A stretch of DNA of 30,049 nt, from positions 1 to 30,049 of the forward strand of contig JAPSKJ010000004.1 in NCBI GenBank assembly GCA_031177735.1, written 5' to 3'. The DNA comes from Nocardioides sp. (lineage in GTDB: Bacteria > Actinomycetota > Actinomycetes > Propionibacteriales > Nocardioidaceae). The notes under the pieces were generated by a model that worked only from the letters and a program-made list of their open reading frames with translations, searched no databases and was not told where the DNA came from. A program made the position numbers and the translations under genes. How positions within the stretch are numbered: the stretch's first letter is position 1; each line of letters starts with the position of its first letter. Below, one piece after another: positions 15,072-20,901 of the stretch.

Positions 15072-16709
15072 CTACAGGCCCAGGGCGCCCTGCAGGTCGG
15101 CCTTGATGGCGGCGAGCCGCTCGGTCGCCCGGCCGCGCGCCTCCTCGACCGGGCCGGTGACCGGCTCGACCACCTCGAGGTAGCACTTCAGCTTCGGCTC
15201 GGTGCCACTGGGACGCACGATCACCCGCGCGCCGCCGGCCAGCCGGTAGCGCAGGCCGTCGGTGGGCGGCAGCTCGGCACTGCCCTGGCTGAGGTCCTCG
15301 GCCGAGGTGACCGTGAGGCCGCCGAGCGTGGACGGGGGAGTGCTGCGCAGGGTGGTCATCGCGTCGGCGATCACGGAGAGGTCCGTGACCCGCACGGAGA
15401 GCTGGTCGGTGGCGTGCAGGCCGTGCTCGCGGGCGATCTCGTCGAGGCGGTCGGTCAGGGTGCGGCCCTCGGCCTTCAGCCCGGCGGCCAGCTCGCACAG
15501 CAGCAGCAGCGCGGAGACGCCGTCCTTGTCCTTGACGTGCTCCGGGTCGACGCAGTAGCCGAGCGCCTCCTCGTAGCCGAAGGCCAGGCCGGGGATCCGG
15601 CCGATCCACTTGAAGCCGGTGAGTGTCTCGGCGTAGGGCTGCCCGTGTGCGGCCGCCAGCTTCCCGAGCAGGCTGGAGGAGACGATGCTGGTGGCGTAGA
15701 CGCCCTCGTGGCGGCGCGCGAGCAGGTGGTCGGCGAGCAGCGCCCCGACCTCGTCGCCGCGGAGCATCCGCCACCCCTCGCCGGTGGGCACCGCGGCCGC
15801 GCACCGGTCGGCGTCGGGGTCGTTGGCGACCACGAGGTCGGCGCCGCTCTCCCGTGCGAGCGCGAGCGCGAGGTCCATCGCGCCAGGCTCCTCGGGGTTG
15901 GGGAAGGCCACGGTCGGGAACTCGGGGTCGGGCTGCTCCTGCGGCTCCACCACCCGTGGCTGGTCGAAGCCGGCCGACTCCAGCACCTGCAGCACGGTGC
16001 TGCCGCCGACGCCGTGCAGCGGCGTGTAGACGATGCGCAGGTCGCGCGGGCCGTCCTCGGCCAAACCGGCGACGGTGTCCTGGTAGCGGTCGACGATCTC
16101 CTCTCCCACCTGCTCGCCGGCCTCACCGCGGGGCACGTCGGCCACGGGGCCGACCGCCGCGATCCGCTCCGCGATCTCGACGTCGGCCGGCGGCACGATC
16201 TGGCTGCCGTCGCCGAGGTAGACCTTGTAGCCGTTGTCCTGCGGCGGGTTGTGGCTCGCGGTCACCATGACGCCGGCTGCGCAGCCGAGCTCGCGGATCG
16301 CGAAGGCGAGCACCGGGGTGGGCAGCGGGCGGGGCATCACCAGCGCCCGGATGCCGGCGCCGGTCATCACCTGCGCGGTGTCGCGGGCGAAGACGTCGGA
16401 GTTGTGCCGGGCGTCGTAGCCGATGACGACGGGTCCGGTCGCGCCGGTGTCCTTGAGGTACGCCGCCAGGCCGGCGGCGGCGCGGATCACGACCACCCGG
16501 TTCATCCGGTTGGGGCCGGCGCCGAGCGCGCCCCGCAGTCCCGCGGTGCCGAACTCCAGCGTGCCGCTGAACCGGTCGGCCAGGTCGGCCTGGAGCTCCG
16601 GGGCGCCACCGGCCTCGACCTCGGCGATCAGCCGCTCCAGCTCCGTCCGGGTCTGCGGATCGGGGTCGTCGGCGGCCCAGGCGCGGGCACGGTCCAGGAG
16701 GTCGCTCAT
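15072..16709 (-). CDS. Phosphosugar mutase, PGM2-type (likely phosphopentomutase)
   Basis: The 545-residue protein is an alpha-D-phosphohexomutase. Motifs in order are FGTAGLRG (53-60), the phosphoserine loop TASHNPPQDNGYKVY with catalytic S152, the metal loop NDPDADRC, and the phosphate-binding PSGTEPKLK near the C-terminus. The HNPPQDNGYKVY wording and length are those of the PGM2/PgcA branch, whose human member prefers (deoxy)ribose phosphates. No deoB is in the window, while deoA, PNP and deoC are, so conversion of (deoxy)ribose-1-phosphate to the 5-phosphate is the most economical role. Glucose-1-phosphate activity is the alternative. I use ATG 16709; a GTG at 16721 would add four residues but lies within the -10 box. 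It follows the PLD gene by 36 bp on the same strand. Confidence 0.92.
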   Translation of the reverse strand: MSDLLDRARAWAADDPDPQTRTELERLIAEVEAGGAPELQADLADRFSGTLEFGTAGLRGALGAGPNRMNRVVVIRAAAGLAAYLKDTGATGPVVIGYDARHNSDVFARDTAQVMTGAGIRALVMPRPLPTPVLAFAIRELGCAAGVMVTASHNPPQDNGYKVYLGDGSQIVPPADVEIAERIAAVGPVADVPRGEAGEQVGEEIVDRYQDTVAGLAEDGPRDLRIVYTPLHGVGGSTVLQVLESAGFDQPRVVEPQEQPDPEFPTVAFPNPEEPGAMDLALALARESGADLVVANDPDADRCAAAVPTGEGWRMLRGDEVGALLADHLLARRHEGVYATSIVSSSLLGKLAAAHGQPYAETLTGFKWIGRIPGLAFGYEEALGYCVDPEHVKDKDGVSALLLLCELAAGLKAEGRTLTDRLDEIAREHGLHATDQLSVRVTDLSVIADAMTTLRSTPPSTLGGLTVTSAEDLSQGSAELPPTDGLRYRLAGGARVIVRPSGTEPKLKCYLEVVEPVTGPVEEARGRATERLAAIKADLQGALGL

Positions 16710-16717
16710 GTGCCCTG

Positions 16718-16723
16718 ACACTA
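16718..16723 (-). promoter_or_regulatory. Possible -10 box for the phosphosugar mutase
   Basis: Minus-strand TAGTGT fits TANNNT and lies 8 nt before the ATG at 16709, so the transcript would be leaderless or nearly so. It falls in the 36-bp gap after the PLD gene, meaning the mutase need not depend on PLD transcription. Confidence 0.45.
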
Positions 16724-16745
16724 GTGCCCGACCAGCGGCCGGGGC

Positions 16746-18233
16746 TCAGAACCGCCCGCTGTGGCGCAGGCCGCGCGGACGGCCGTCGGGGTCGATGAAG
16801 AGGCGGTAGGCCGCGCCGGCCCACAGCCGGGTGTGGCGAGGGATCGGATCGGGGACGTGCGAGCGGATCCGGCTGCCGGGGGCGCCGGCGCGCTCGGCCC
16901 ACAGTGCGCCGGCGCGGTCGAGGTCGGTCAGTCGCGGGTCGTCGTCGGCCAGGCCCAGGTGCTCGGCCCACAGGCCGGCACGGGTCTCCCGCGGGAGCCG
17001 GCCCTCCGGGTCGAGGATCGCGCAGGTGAGCTCGGTGTCGTGGGTCCACGAGCGCAGGTTGAGGTTGTCGGAGCCGCAGGTCATCCAGGTGTCGTCGACG
17101 ATGCAGACCTTCGCGTGCACGTAGACCGGTGTGCCCGACGGGTTCTCCAGGTCGTACATGGCGAACCGGTCGCCGCCGGCGGCGCGCAGCCGCTCCCAGG
17201 CGACCCGCTGGCCGAAGGACATCGCCGGGCCCGAGGTCCGGCCGTCCTCCTCGGGATACCGCGGCACGACCGCGATGACCTGGAGCCCGGGCTCGCGCTC
17301 GAGTGCTTCTGCGAGCGTCGTGGCGACCTCGGCGGACCAGAAGTACTGGTCCTCGACGTAGACCAGTCTTCGGGCCCGCGCGAAGGCCCGGCTGTAGCCC
17401 CGCGCGATCGACCGTTCACCGCTCGGGGCGAACGGGAAGGGCGGTTTCTTCGCGGGGTAGGTGCGCAGCAGCTGGACCAGGTGCGGGCCGGCTTCGGGTG
17501 GCGGGTCCCACCGCTCGGGGAGCGGCTCGGGGCGACGTGGCATCCGGGCGGCCCGGTGCACCACAGCGCGGTAGGGATTGCGGTGGTCGACCGGCGTCGG
17601 GTCCTCCCACCGCTCGGAGAAGGCGTCGAGCACGTGCGCGACGGCCGGGCCGCGGATCTCCACCATCGCGTCGTGCCACGGCGGGGTCGGTCCGTAGCGC
17701 TCGTCGAGCGGCGGCGCCTGCGGGTCGCCGGCGTGGCTGGCGTCGTCACGCCGGCCGTGGCACAGGTCGATACCGCCGACGAAGGCCACGTCCAGGTCGT
17801 GCCGGTCCTTGCGACGGACCACGAACAGCTTCTGGTGGTGCGAGCCGCCCCGGCGGACCCGCTCGTCGAGGAGCGCCTCGCCACCGCTCTCGTTGATCAC
17901 CGTGCCGAGGTGCTGGTTCTCCTGGGCGTTGAGGCTGACCACGTCGGAGTGGGAGCGCCACAGCAGCGCCCGCACCTCCACGCCCCGTTTGCCGGCCGCG
18001 GCCAACACGTCGGCGACCGTCGGCCCGTCGTCGGCAAGGCGCTCGTCGCAGTCACCACGCCAGTCGGTGAAGAAGACCCGGTCACCCTCCTGCGTGGCCT
18101 CGAGCGTCTCGAGCAGGCGAGCGAAGTACGCCGCCCCGTGCACGTGCGGGATGACCAGGTTGCCTGCGGTCCACGGCCGCTCGTGGGCAGGCAGGAACCA
18201 TGCGGCCGGGTCGCTCTCCTGGTGGGTGTCCAC
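16746..18233 (-). CDS. Phospholipase D-family protein
   Basis: The 495-residue protein has two PLD catalytic motifs. The first is SHHQKLFVV around residue 133 (H133-x-K135; the usual aspartate spacing is stretched), followed by VAFVGGIDLC. The second is YVHAKVCIVDD near residue 372, a full HxK(x)4D, followed by TCGSDNLNLRSW. Between them is a YVEDQYFWS segment common in bacterial PLD and cardiolipin-synthase-like proteins. No signal peptide or membrane helix is evident at the N-terminus, so it may be cytosolic or peripheral. Likely activities are phosphodiester hydrolysis or phosphatidyl transfer; the substrate is unknown. The GTG at 18233 has no clear ribosome binding site, so the start is the least certain part. 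It is divergent from the SRPBCC gene across 38 bp. Confidence 0.85.
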   Translation of the reverse strand: MDTHQESDPAAWFLPAHERPWTAGNLVIPHVHGAAYFARLLETLEATQEGDRVFFTDWRGDCDERLADDGPTVADVLAAAGKRGVEVRALLWRSHSDVVSLNAQENQHLGTVINESGGEALLDERVRRGGSHHQKLFVVRRKDRHDLDVAFVGGIDLCHGRRDDASHAGDPQAPPLDERYGPTPPWHDAMVEIRGPAVAHVLDAFSERWEDPTPVDHRNPYRAVVHRAARMPRRPEPLPERWDPPPEAGPHLVQLLRTYPAKKPPFPFAPSGERSIARGYSRAFARARRLVYVEDQYFWSAEVATTLAEALEREPGLQVIAVVPRYPEEDGRTSGPAMSFGQRVAWERLRAAGGDRFAMYDLENPSGTPVYVHAKVCIVDDTWMTCGSDNLNLRSWTHDTELTCAILDPEGRLPRETRAGLWAEHLGLADDDPRLTDLDRAGALWAERAGAPGSRIRSHVPDPIPRHTRLWAGAAYRLFIDPDGRPRGLRHSGRF

Positions 18234-18259
18234 GGCACCCGGTGCCCAGAGGGGCCCGA

Positions 18260-18265
18260 CATGAT
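18260..18265 (+). promoter_or_regulatory. Possible leaderless -10 box for the SRPBCC gene
   Basis: CATGAT, close to TANNNT, lies 6 nt (GGGCCC) before the ATG at 18272. The box is flanked by two GGGCCC hexamers (18252-18257 and 18266-18271) that could pair around it, so it may also be an operator. No ribosome binding site precedes the gene. Confidence 0.45.
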
Positions 18266-18271
18266 GGGCCC

Positions 18272-18736
18272 ATGGCCGCCGTCTTCGAGTTCGCCGAGAC
18301 CTGGCACCTGCCCGCGCCGCCGGAGCGGATCCGCGACGTGCTCGTCGATCTGGAGCGCTACCCGGAGTGGTGGCGGCAGGTGCGCGACGTCTCGACGATC
18401 GGCGACGACGACGCGTGGGTCCGGTGCCGCTCGACCCTGCCCTACACCCTCGACCTGCACCTGCACGCGGTCTCCCGTGACCTGCCGACGCTGGAGGTGG
18501 GCGTCTCGGGCGACCTGTCCGGTTGGGTGCGGTGGTCGCTGCTCCCGGTGGCCGCAGGCACCCGCCTGGAGTTCCGGCAGCAGGTCAGCGTGACCGGCTT
18601 GCTGCGGTTCGCCGCACCCGCGGGGCCCCTGCTGCGGTGGAATCATCACCGGATGATGGCCGGCTGCCGGGCCGGTCTGGTCGACCGGCTGAGCGTCGCG
18701 CCCGCGCCCAGGCGTAGGCGGGCTCCCGGAGCCTGA
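18272..18736 (+). CDS. SRPBCC / polyketide cyclase-like small protein
   Basis: The 154-residue protein has the start typical of the SRPBCC (START-like) fold: a first strand FAETWHLPAPPERIRDVLVDLERYPEWWRQV, with the LERYPEWW turn seen in many polyketide cyclase/dehydrase and lipid-transport members. It continues through alternating strands and ends in a long helix (FAAPAGPLLRWNHHRMMAGCRAGLVDRL) that closes the hydrophobic pocket. It probably binds a small lipophilic ligand; no catalytic residue can be named. The basic tail APAPRRRRAPGA is unusual. The last 152 bases overlap the convergent gene at 18585-19322 on the other strand. The start is supported by the CATGAT box 6 nt upstream. Confidence 0.8.
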   Translation: MAAVFEFAETWHLPAPPERIRDVLVDLERYPEWWRQVRDVSTIGDDDAWVRCRSTLPYTLDLHLHAVSRDLPTLEVGVSGDLSGWVRWSLLPVAAGTRLEFRQQVSVTGLLRFAAPAGPLLRWNHHRMMAGCRAGLVDRLSVAPAPRRRRAPGA

Positions 18737-19322
18737 GCACCCAGGGGTACTGCTCCAGCCCCGGTGCCGCGTGGAGCACGGGGTCGAAGGAGATCAGCGG
18801 GTCGTCGGCGGCCGACTGCAGGTCGAGGTGCGCGAAGGCGTGCCAGGTGGTCGTGCCGACCTTGGCCCATGCCAGCGTGTGGCCGTCCGGCCCCGCCGGC
18901 CGAGCCCCGAGCACGATCGGGCCGACGGGCGTCCGGTAGGGGAGCAGGGTCGACATCGGGCGGGCCGGATGGATCCTCGGCAGGAGCACGTGCCGGCCGA
19001 CCCGGCCCAGACCGGTCGTGGCGAACAGCAGGTCCACCTGGCCGCCGTCGAGCGGGCACCTCAGCGCGAGCCCGAAGACGTCGGGCAGAGCCGGCGGCAG
19101 CCCGACGCTGCGCGAGCGCCGCACCACGACGGAGTCCTCACCCGTGCCGTCGATCCACGGCACACCGGTCGGCACGTCGGAACCGGTCCGGACCAGCACT
19201 CCCGAGTAGACGGTGCCGCGGGGGTGGAGCGGCTTCGCGATGCCGCGGACGGCACCGAAGGTGGTCGTCAGGGTCGCCAGCACACGACCGGCACCGGCGG
19301 CGGACGTCTCGAGGGCACGCAT
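18585..19322 (-). CDS. Conserved-type actinobacterial protein, possible catalase-like fold
   Basis: I do not firmly recognise this 245-residue protein. The order of motifs recalls the heme-dependent catalase-like fold: LHPRGTVYSGVL with H33, where catalases have the distal His in HAKG; SVVVRRSRSVG (R68/R69), where they have VRFSTVAG; LPDVFGLALR then VDLLFATTG, where they have RDPRGFAVKF then WDLVGNNTP; and R-E-P-A-Y (199-203), where the proximal motif is RxxxY. The catalase Asn is absent. These parallels are inference, not a database match. The ATG at 19322 has only a weak upstream TACGCA box. Residues from about 197 onward are encoded opposite the SRPBCC gene, and the last 35 (Arg/Pro/Ser-rich) look like read-through beyond the natural end. 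It follows the PNP gene by 87 bp on the same strand. Confidence 0.65.
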   Translation of the reverse strand: MRALETSAAGAGRVLATLTTTFGAVRGIAKPLHPRGTVYSGVLVRTGSDVPTGVPWIDGTGEDSVVVRRSRSVGLPPALPDVFGLALRCPLDGGQVDLLFATTGLGRVGRHVLLPRIHPARPMSTLLPYRTPVGPIVLGARPAGPDGHTLAWAKVGTTTWHAFAHLDLQSAADDPLISFDPVLHAAPGLEQYPWVLRLREPAYAWARARRSAGRPDRPGSRPSSGDDSTAAGAPRVRRTAASRSR

Positions 19323-19409
19323 ATCTCTGCGTACCCCAACCGGCGCCACCCCATGGCGGTGCTTGGTCGTCGGTGACGGGTCACCCCCACGTCGAGGGAT
19401 CCGGGCAGG

Positions 19410-20210
19410 TCAGATCCGGGGCACCAACGAGCCGAGCAACCCACCCATCCGGGCAGCCGCGGCACGGCCCGCCTCGAGGACCTCCTCGTGGTTGAGCGGC
19501 TGGTCGGAGATGCCGGCGGCGAGGTTGGTGACCAGGCTGATGCCGAGGACCTCCAGGCCGGCCTCGCGCGCTGCGATCGCCTCGAGCGTGGTGCTCATGC
19601 CGACCAGGGAGCCGCCCATGATGCCGGCCATGCGCACCTCGGCGGGGGTCTCGTAGTGGGGGCCGGGGAACTGCACGTAGACGCCCTCGTCGAGGGTCGG
19701 CTCCACCTCGCGGGCCAGTCCGCGCAGTCGAGGGCTGTAGAGGTCGGTGAGGTCGACGAAGTTGGCGCCGACCAGCGGCGAGGTGCCGGTCAGGTTGATG
19801 TGGTCGCTGATCAGCACCGGCGTGCCGGGGCTCCACGCGGGGTTCAGCCCGCCGCAGCCGTTGGTGAGCACGATGGCGCGGCAGCCGGCCGCCGCCGCCG
19901 TGCGCACCGGGTGCACGACGGCGGCGACGCCCTTGCCCTCGTAGTAGTGGGTGCGGCTCAGGAACACCAGCAGGTTGCGGTCGCCGGTGCGGATGCTGCG
20001 GATCTTGCCGGAGTGCCCGGCGACCGCGGCGGCGCTGAAGCCGGGCAGGTCGGTGGTGGCGATCTCGGCCGTCGCCTCGCCCAGGGCGTCGACGGCGGGC
20101 AGCCAGCCGGAGCCGAGGACGAGCGCGACGTCGTGGCGCTCGACGCCGGTGAGCTCGGCGAGCTTGGCGGCGGCGTCTCGGGCAAGGGTGTACGGCGTCT
20201 GGTCGGTCAC
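19410..20210 (-). CDS. Purine nucleoside phosphorylase (trimeric class)
   Basis: The 266-residue enzyme phosphorolyses inosine, guanosine and their deoxy forms to base plus (deoxy)ribose-1-phosphate. Visible are the phosphate-binding VLGSGW near residue 31 and the GHSGKI loop, SRTHYYEG, TNGCGGLNPAW, the substrate loop YVQFPGPHYETPAEVRM with Tyr and Glu, and GMSTTLEAIAAREAGLEVLGISLVTNLAAG, which match the PNP/MTAP family. Length fits the trimeric class and Mycobacterium PunA. The GTG at 20210 lies 6 nt behind TATCCT on the minus strand, a leaderless layout. It links Add (inosine) to the phosphosugar mutase and DeoC. Downstream, a short dyad at 19372-19385 might act as a weak terminator before the next minus-strand gene. 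Confidence 0.95.
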   Translation of the reverse strand: MTDQTPYTLARDAAAKLAELTGVERHDVALVLGSGWLPAVDALGEATAEIATTDLPGFSAAAVAGHSGKIRSIRTGDRNLLVFLSRTHYYEGKGVAAVVHPVRTAAAAGCRAIVLTNGCGGLNPAWSPGTPVLISDHINLTGTSPLVGANFVDLTDLYSPRLRGLAREVEPTLDEGVYVQFPGPHYETPAEVRMAGIMGGSLVGMSTTLEAIAAREAGLEVLGISLVTNLAAGISDQPLNHEEVLEAGRAAAARMGGLLGSLVPRI

Positions 20211-20216
20211 CCGCGC

Positions 20217-20222
20217 AGGATA
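20217..20222 (-). promoter_or_regulatory. -10 box of the leaderless PNP promoter
   Basis: Minus-strand TATCCT is followed by 6 nt (GCGCGG) and the GTG start at 20210. It is an exact TANNNT match with no ribosome binding site between it and the start. Confidence 0.65.
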
Positions 20223-20270
20223 GTCCTCAGCGGGTCGTGGGCGGCCGCGCGACTCCGCCCGGACCGGGGA

Positions 20271-20360
20271 CGACCGCAGGGCGGACCGAACGCCCCGATG
20301 CGGCGCCCGGCCACGCCAGAGTCCGAGGCGCCGGCGAAGGTTCGGTCCGCTCTGCGGCCG
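20271..20360. repeat. Long nested palindromic element
   Basis: Outer arms 20271-20291 and 20340-20360 are complementary at 19 of 21 positions, including an 11-bp perfect core (20281-20291 with 20340-20350). Within the 48-bp spacer a second perfect 7-bp pair (20301-20307 with 20327-20333) is nested. It starts about 10 bases after the stop of the minus-strand GGCT-like gene and ends about 50 bases before the PNP -10 box. It could terminate GGCT-like transcription, bind a regulator, or be a dispersed repeat element. There is no T-tract. Confidence 0.7.
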
Positions 20361-20370
20361 TCGCGAGCGG

Positions 20371-20820
20371 TCAGCCGTTGGAGCGGCACGGCCGCGCCCG
20401 CAGCGCGGCGACGTAGTCGGCCGGTGCAGAGGCGGCCTCCGCGGCGTTGGCCAGCGAGCCGAGGTAGTGCGCCGAGGGCAGGCCGCCCTCGTAGGCGTCG
20501 AGCACGTAGGTCCAGCAGACCAGGTCCTCGGTCATCGAGTTCACCCGCACCTTGGTGCGGCGGTAGAGGCCGGTGTCGGCGGCCTCCCACTGGTCCAGGC
20601 GCGGCTCGTCGTGGGGGGCCACGTCGTAGACGGCGACGAAGACCGCGGCGGTCGGGTCCTGCACCAAGGTGGCGAGGGCCCCGTCCCAGCCGTGCTCCTC
20701 GCCGCCGAAGGTGAGCCGCCAGCCGGTCAGCCAGCCGGTGGTGTGCAGCGGCGAGTGGGGACAGCGGGCGCCCATCGTCGCCGGATCCAGGTTGGTCCCG
20801 TAGGCGGCGTACAGCGTCAC
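20371..20820 (-). CDS. Gamma-glutamylcyclotransferase-like (GGCT/AIG2) protein
   Basis: The 149-residue protein starts with LYAAYGTNLDPATM, the YGSNL-type glycine/asparagine loop that defines the GGCT/AIG2/BtrG fold, followed by GWRLTFGG and a strand AAVFVAVYDVAPHDEPRLDQWEAADTGLYRRTKVRV, in which the E of WEA occupies the usual catalytic glutamate position. Family members cyclise gamma-glutamyl amines to pyroglutamate or act on related gamma-glutamyl compounds; the substrate here is unknown. The GTG at 20820 is 7 nt behind TAGCCT, a leaderless layout. It is divergent from lpdA over 81 bp. No signal peptide is present, so it is cytosolic. Confidence 0.8.
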   Translation of the reverse strand: MTLYAAYGTNLDPATMGARCPHSPLHTTGWLTGWRLTFGGEEHGWDGALATLVQDPTAAVFVAVYDVAPHDEPRLDQWEAADTGLYRRTKVRVNSMTEDLVCWTYVLDAYEGGLPSAHYLGSLANAAEAASAPADYVAALRARPCRSNG

Positions 20821-20827
20821 CCGGGAC

Positions 20828-20833
20828 AGGCTA
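20828..20833 (-). promoter_or_regulatory. -10 box of the leaderless GGCT-like gene promoter
   Basis: Minus-strand TAGCCT is followed by 7 nt (GTCCCGG) and the GTG start at 20820. It shares the 81-bp divergent region with the lpdA promoter, but the two boxes are 55 bp apart and do not overlap. Confidence 0.6.
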
Positions 20834-20888
20834 GTGCAGCGTGGCGGAAAGCTCGTGGACCCGCCTCGGGCGCGCGTGCGCGCAGGAC

Positions 20889-20894
20889 TACGCT
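20889..20894 (+). promoter_or_regulatory. -10 box of the leaderless lpdA promoter
   Basis: TACGCT is followed by 7 nt (GGGGGCC) and the GTG start at 20902. The G-rich spacer does not resemble a properly placed ribosome binding site because it abuts the start codon. Confidence 0.6.
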
Positions 20895-20901
20895 GGGGGC
20901 C

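Noticed and set aside
14928..16718. Long plus-strand open frame opposite the phosphosugar mutase
   Set aside because: Antisense shadow of a gene with intact catalytic motifs; the composition is non-protein-like.
19372..19385. Strong terminator after the PNP gene
   Set aside because: The GGTGAC/GTCACC dyad has only a 2-base centre, so the usable RNA stem is about 5 bp; too weak to list as a terminator.
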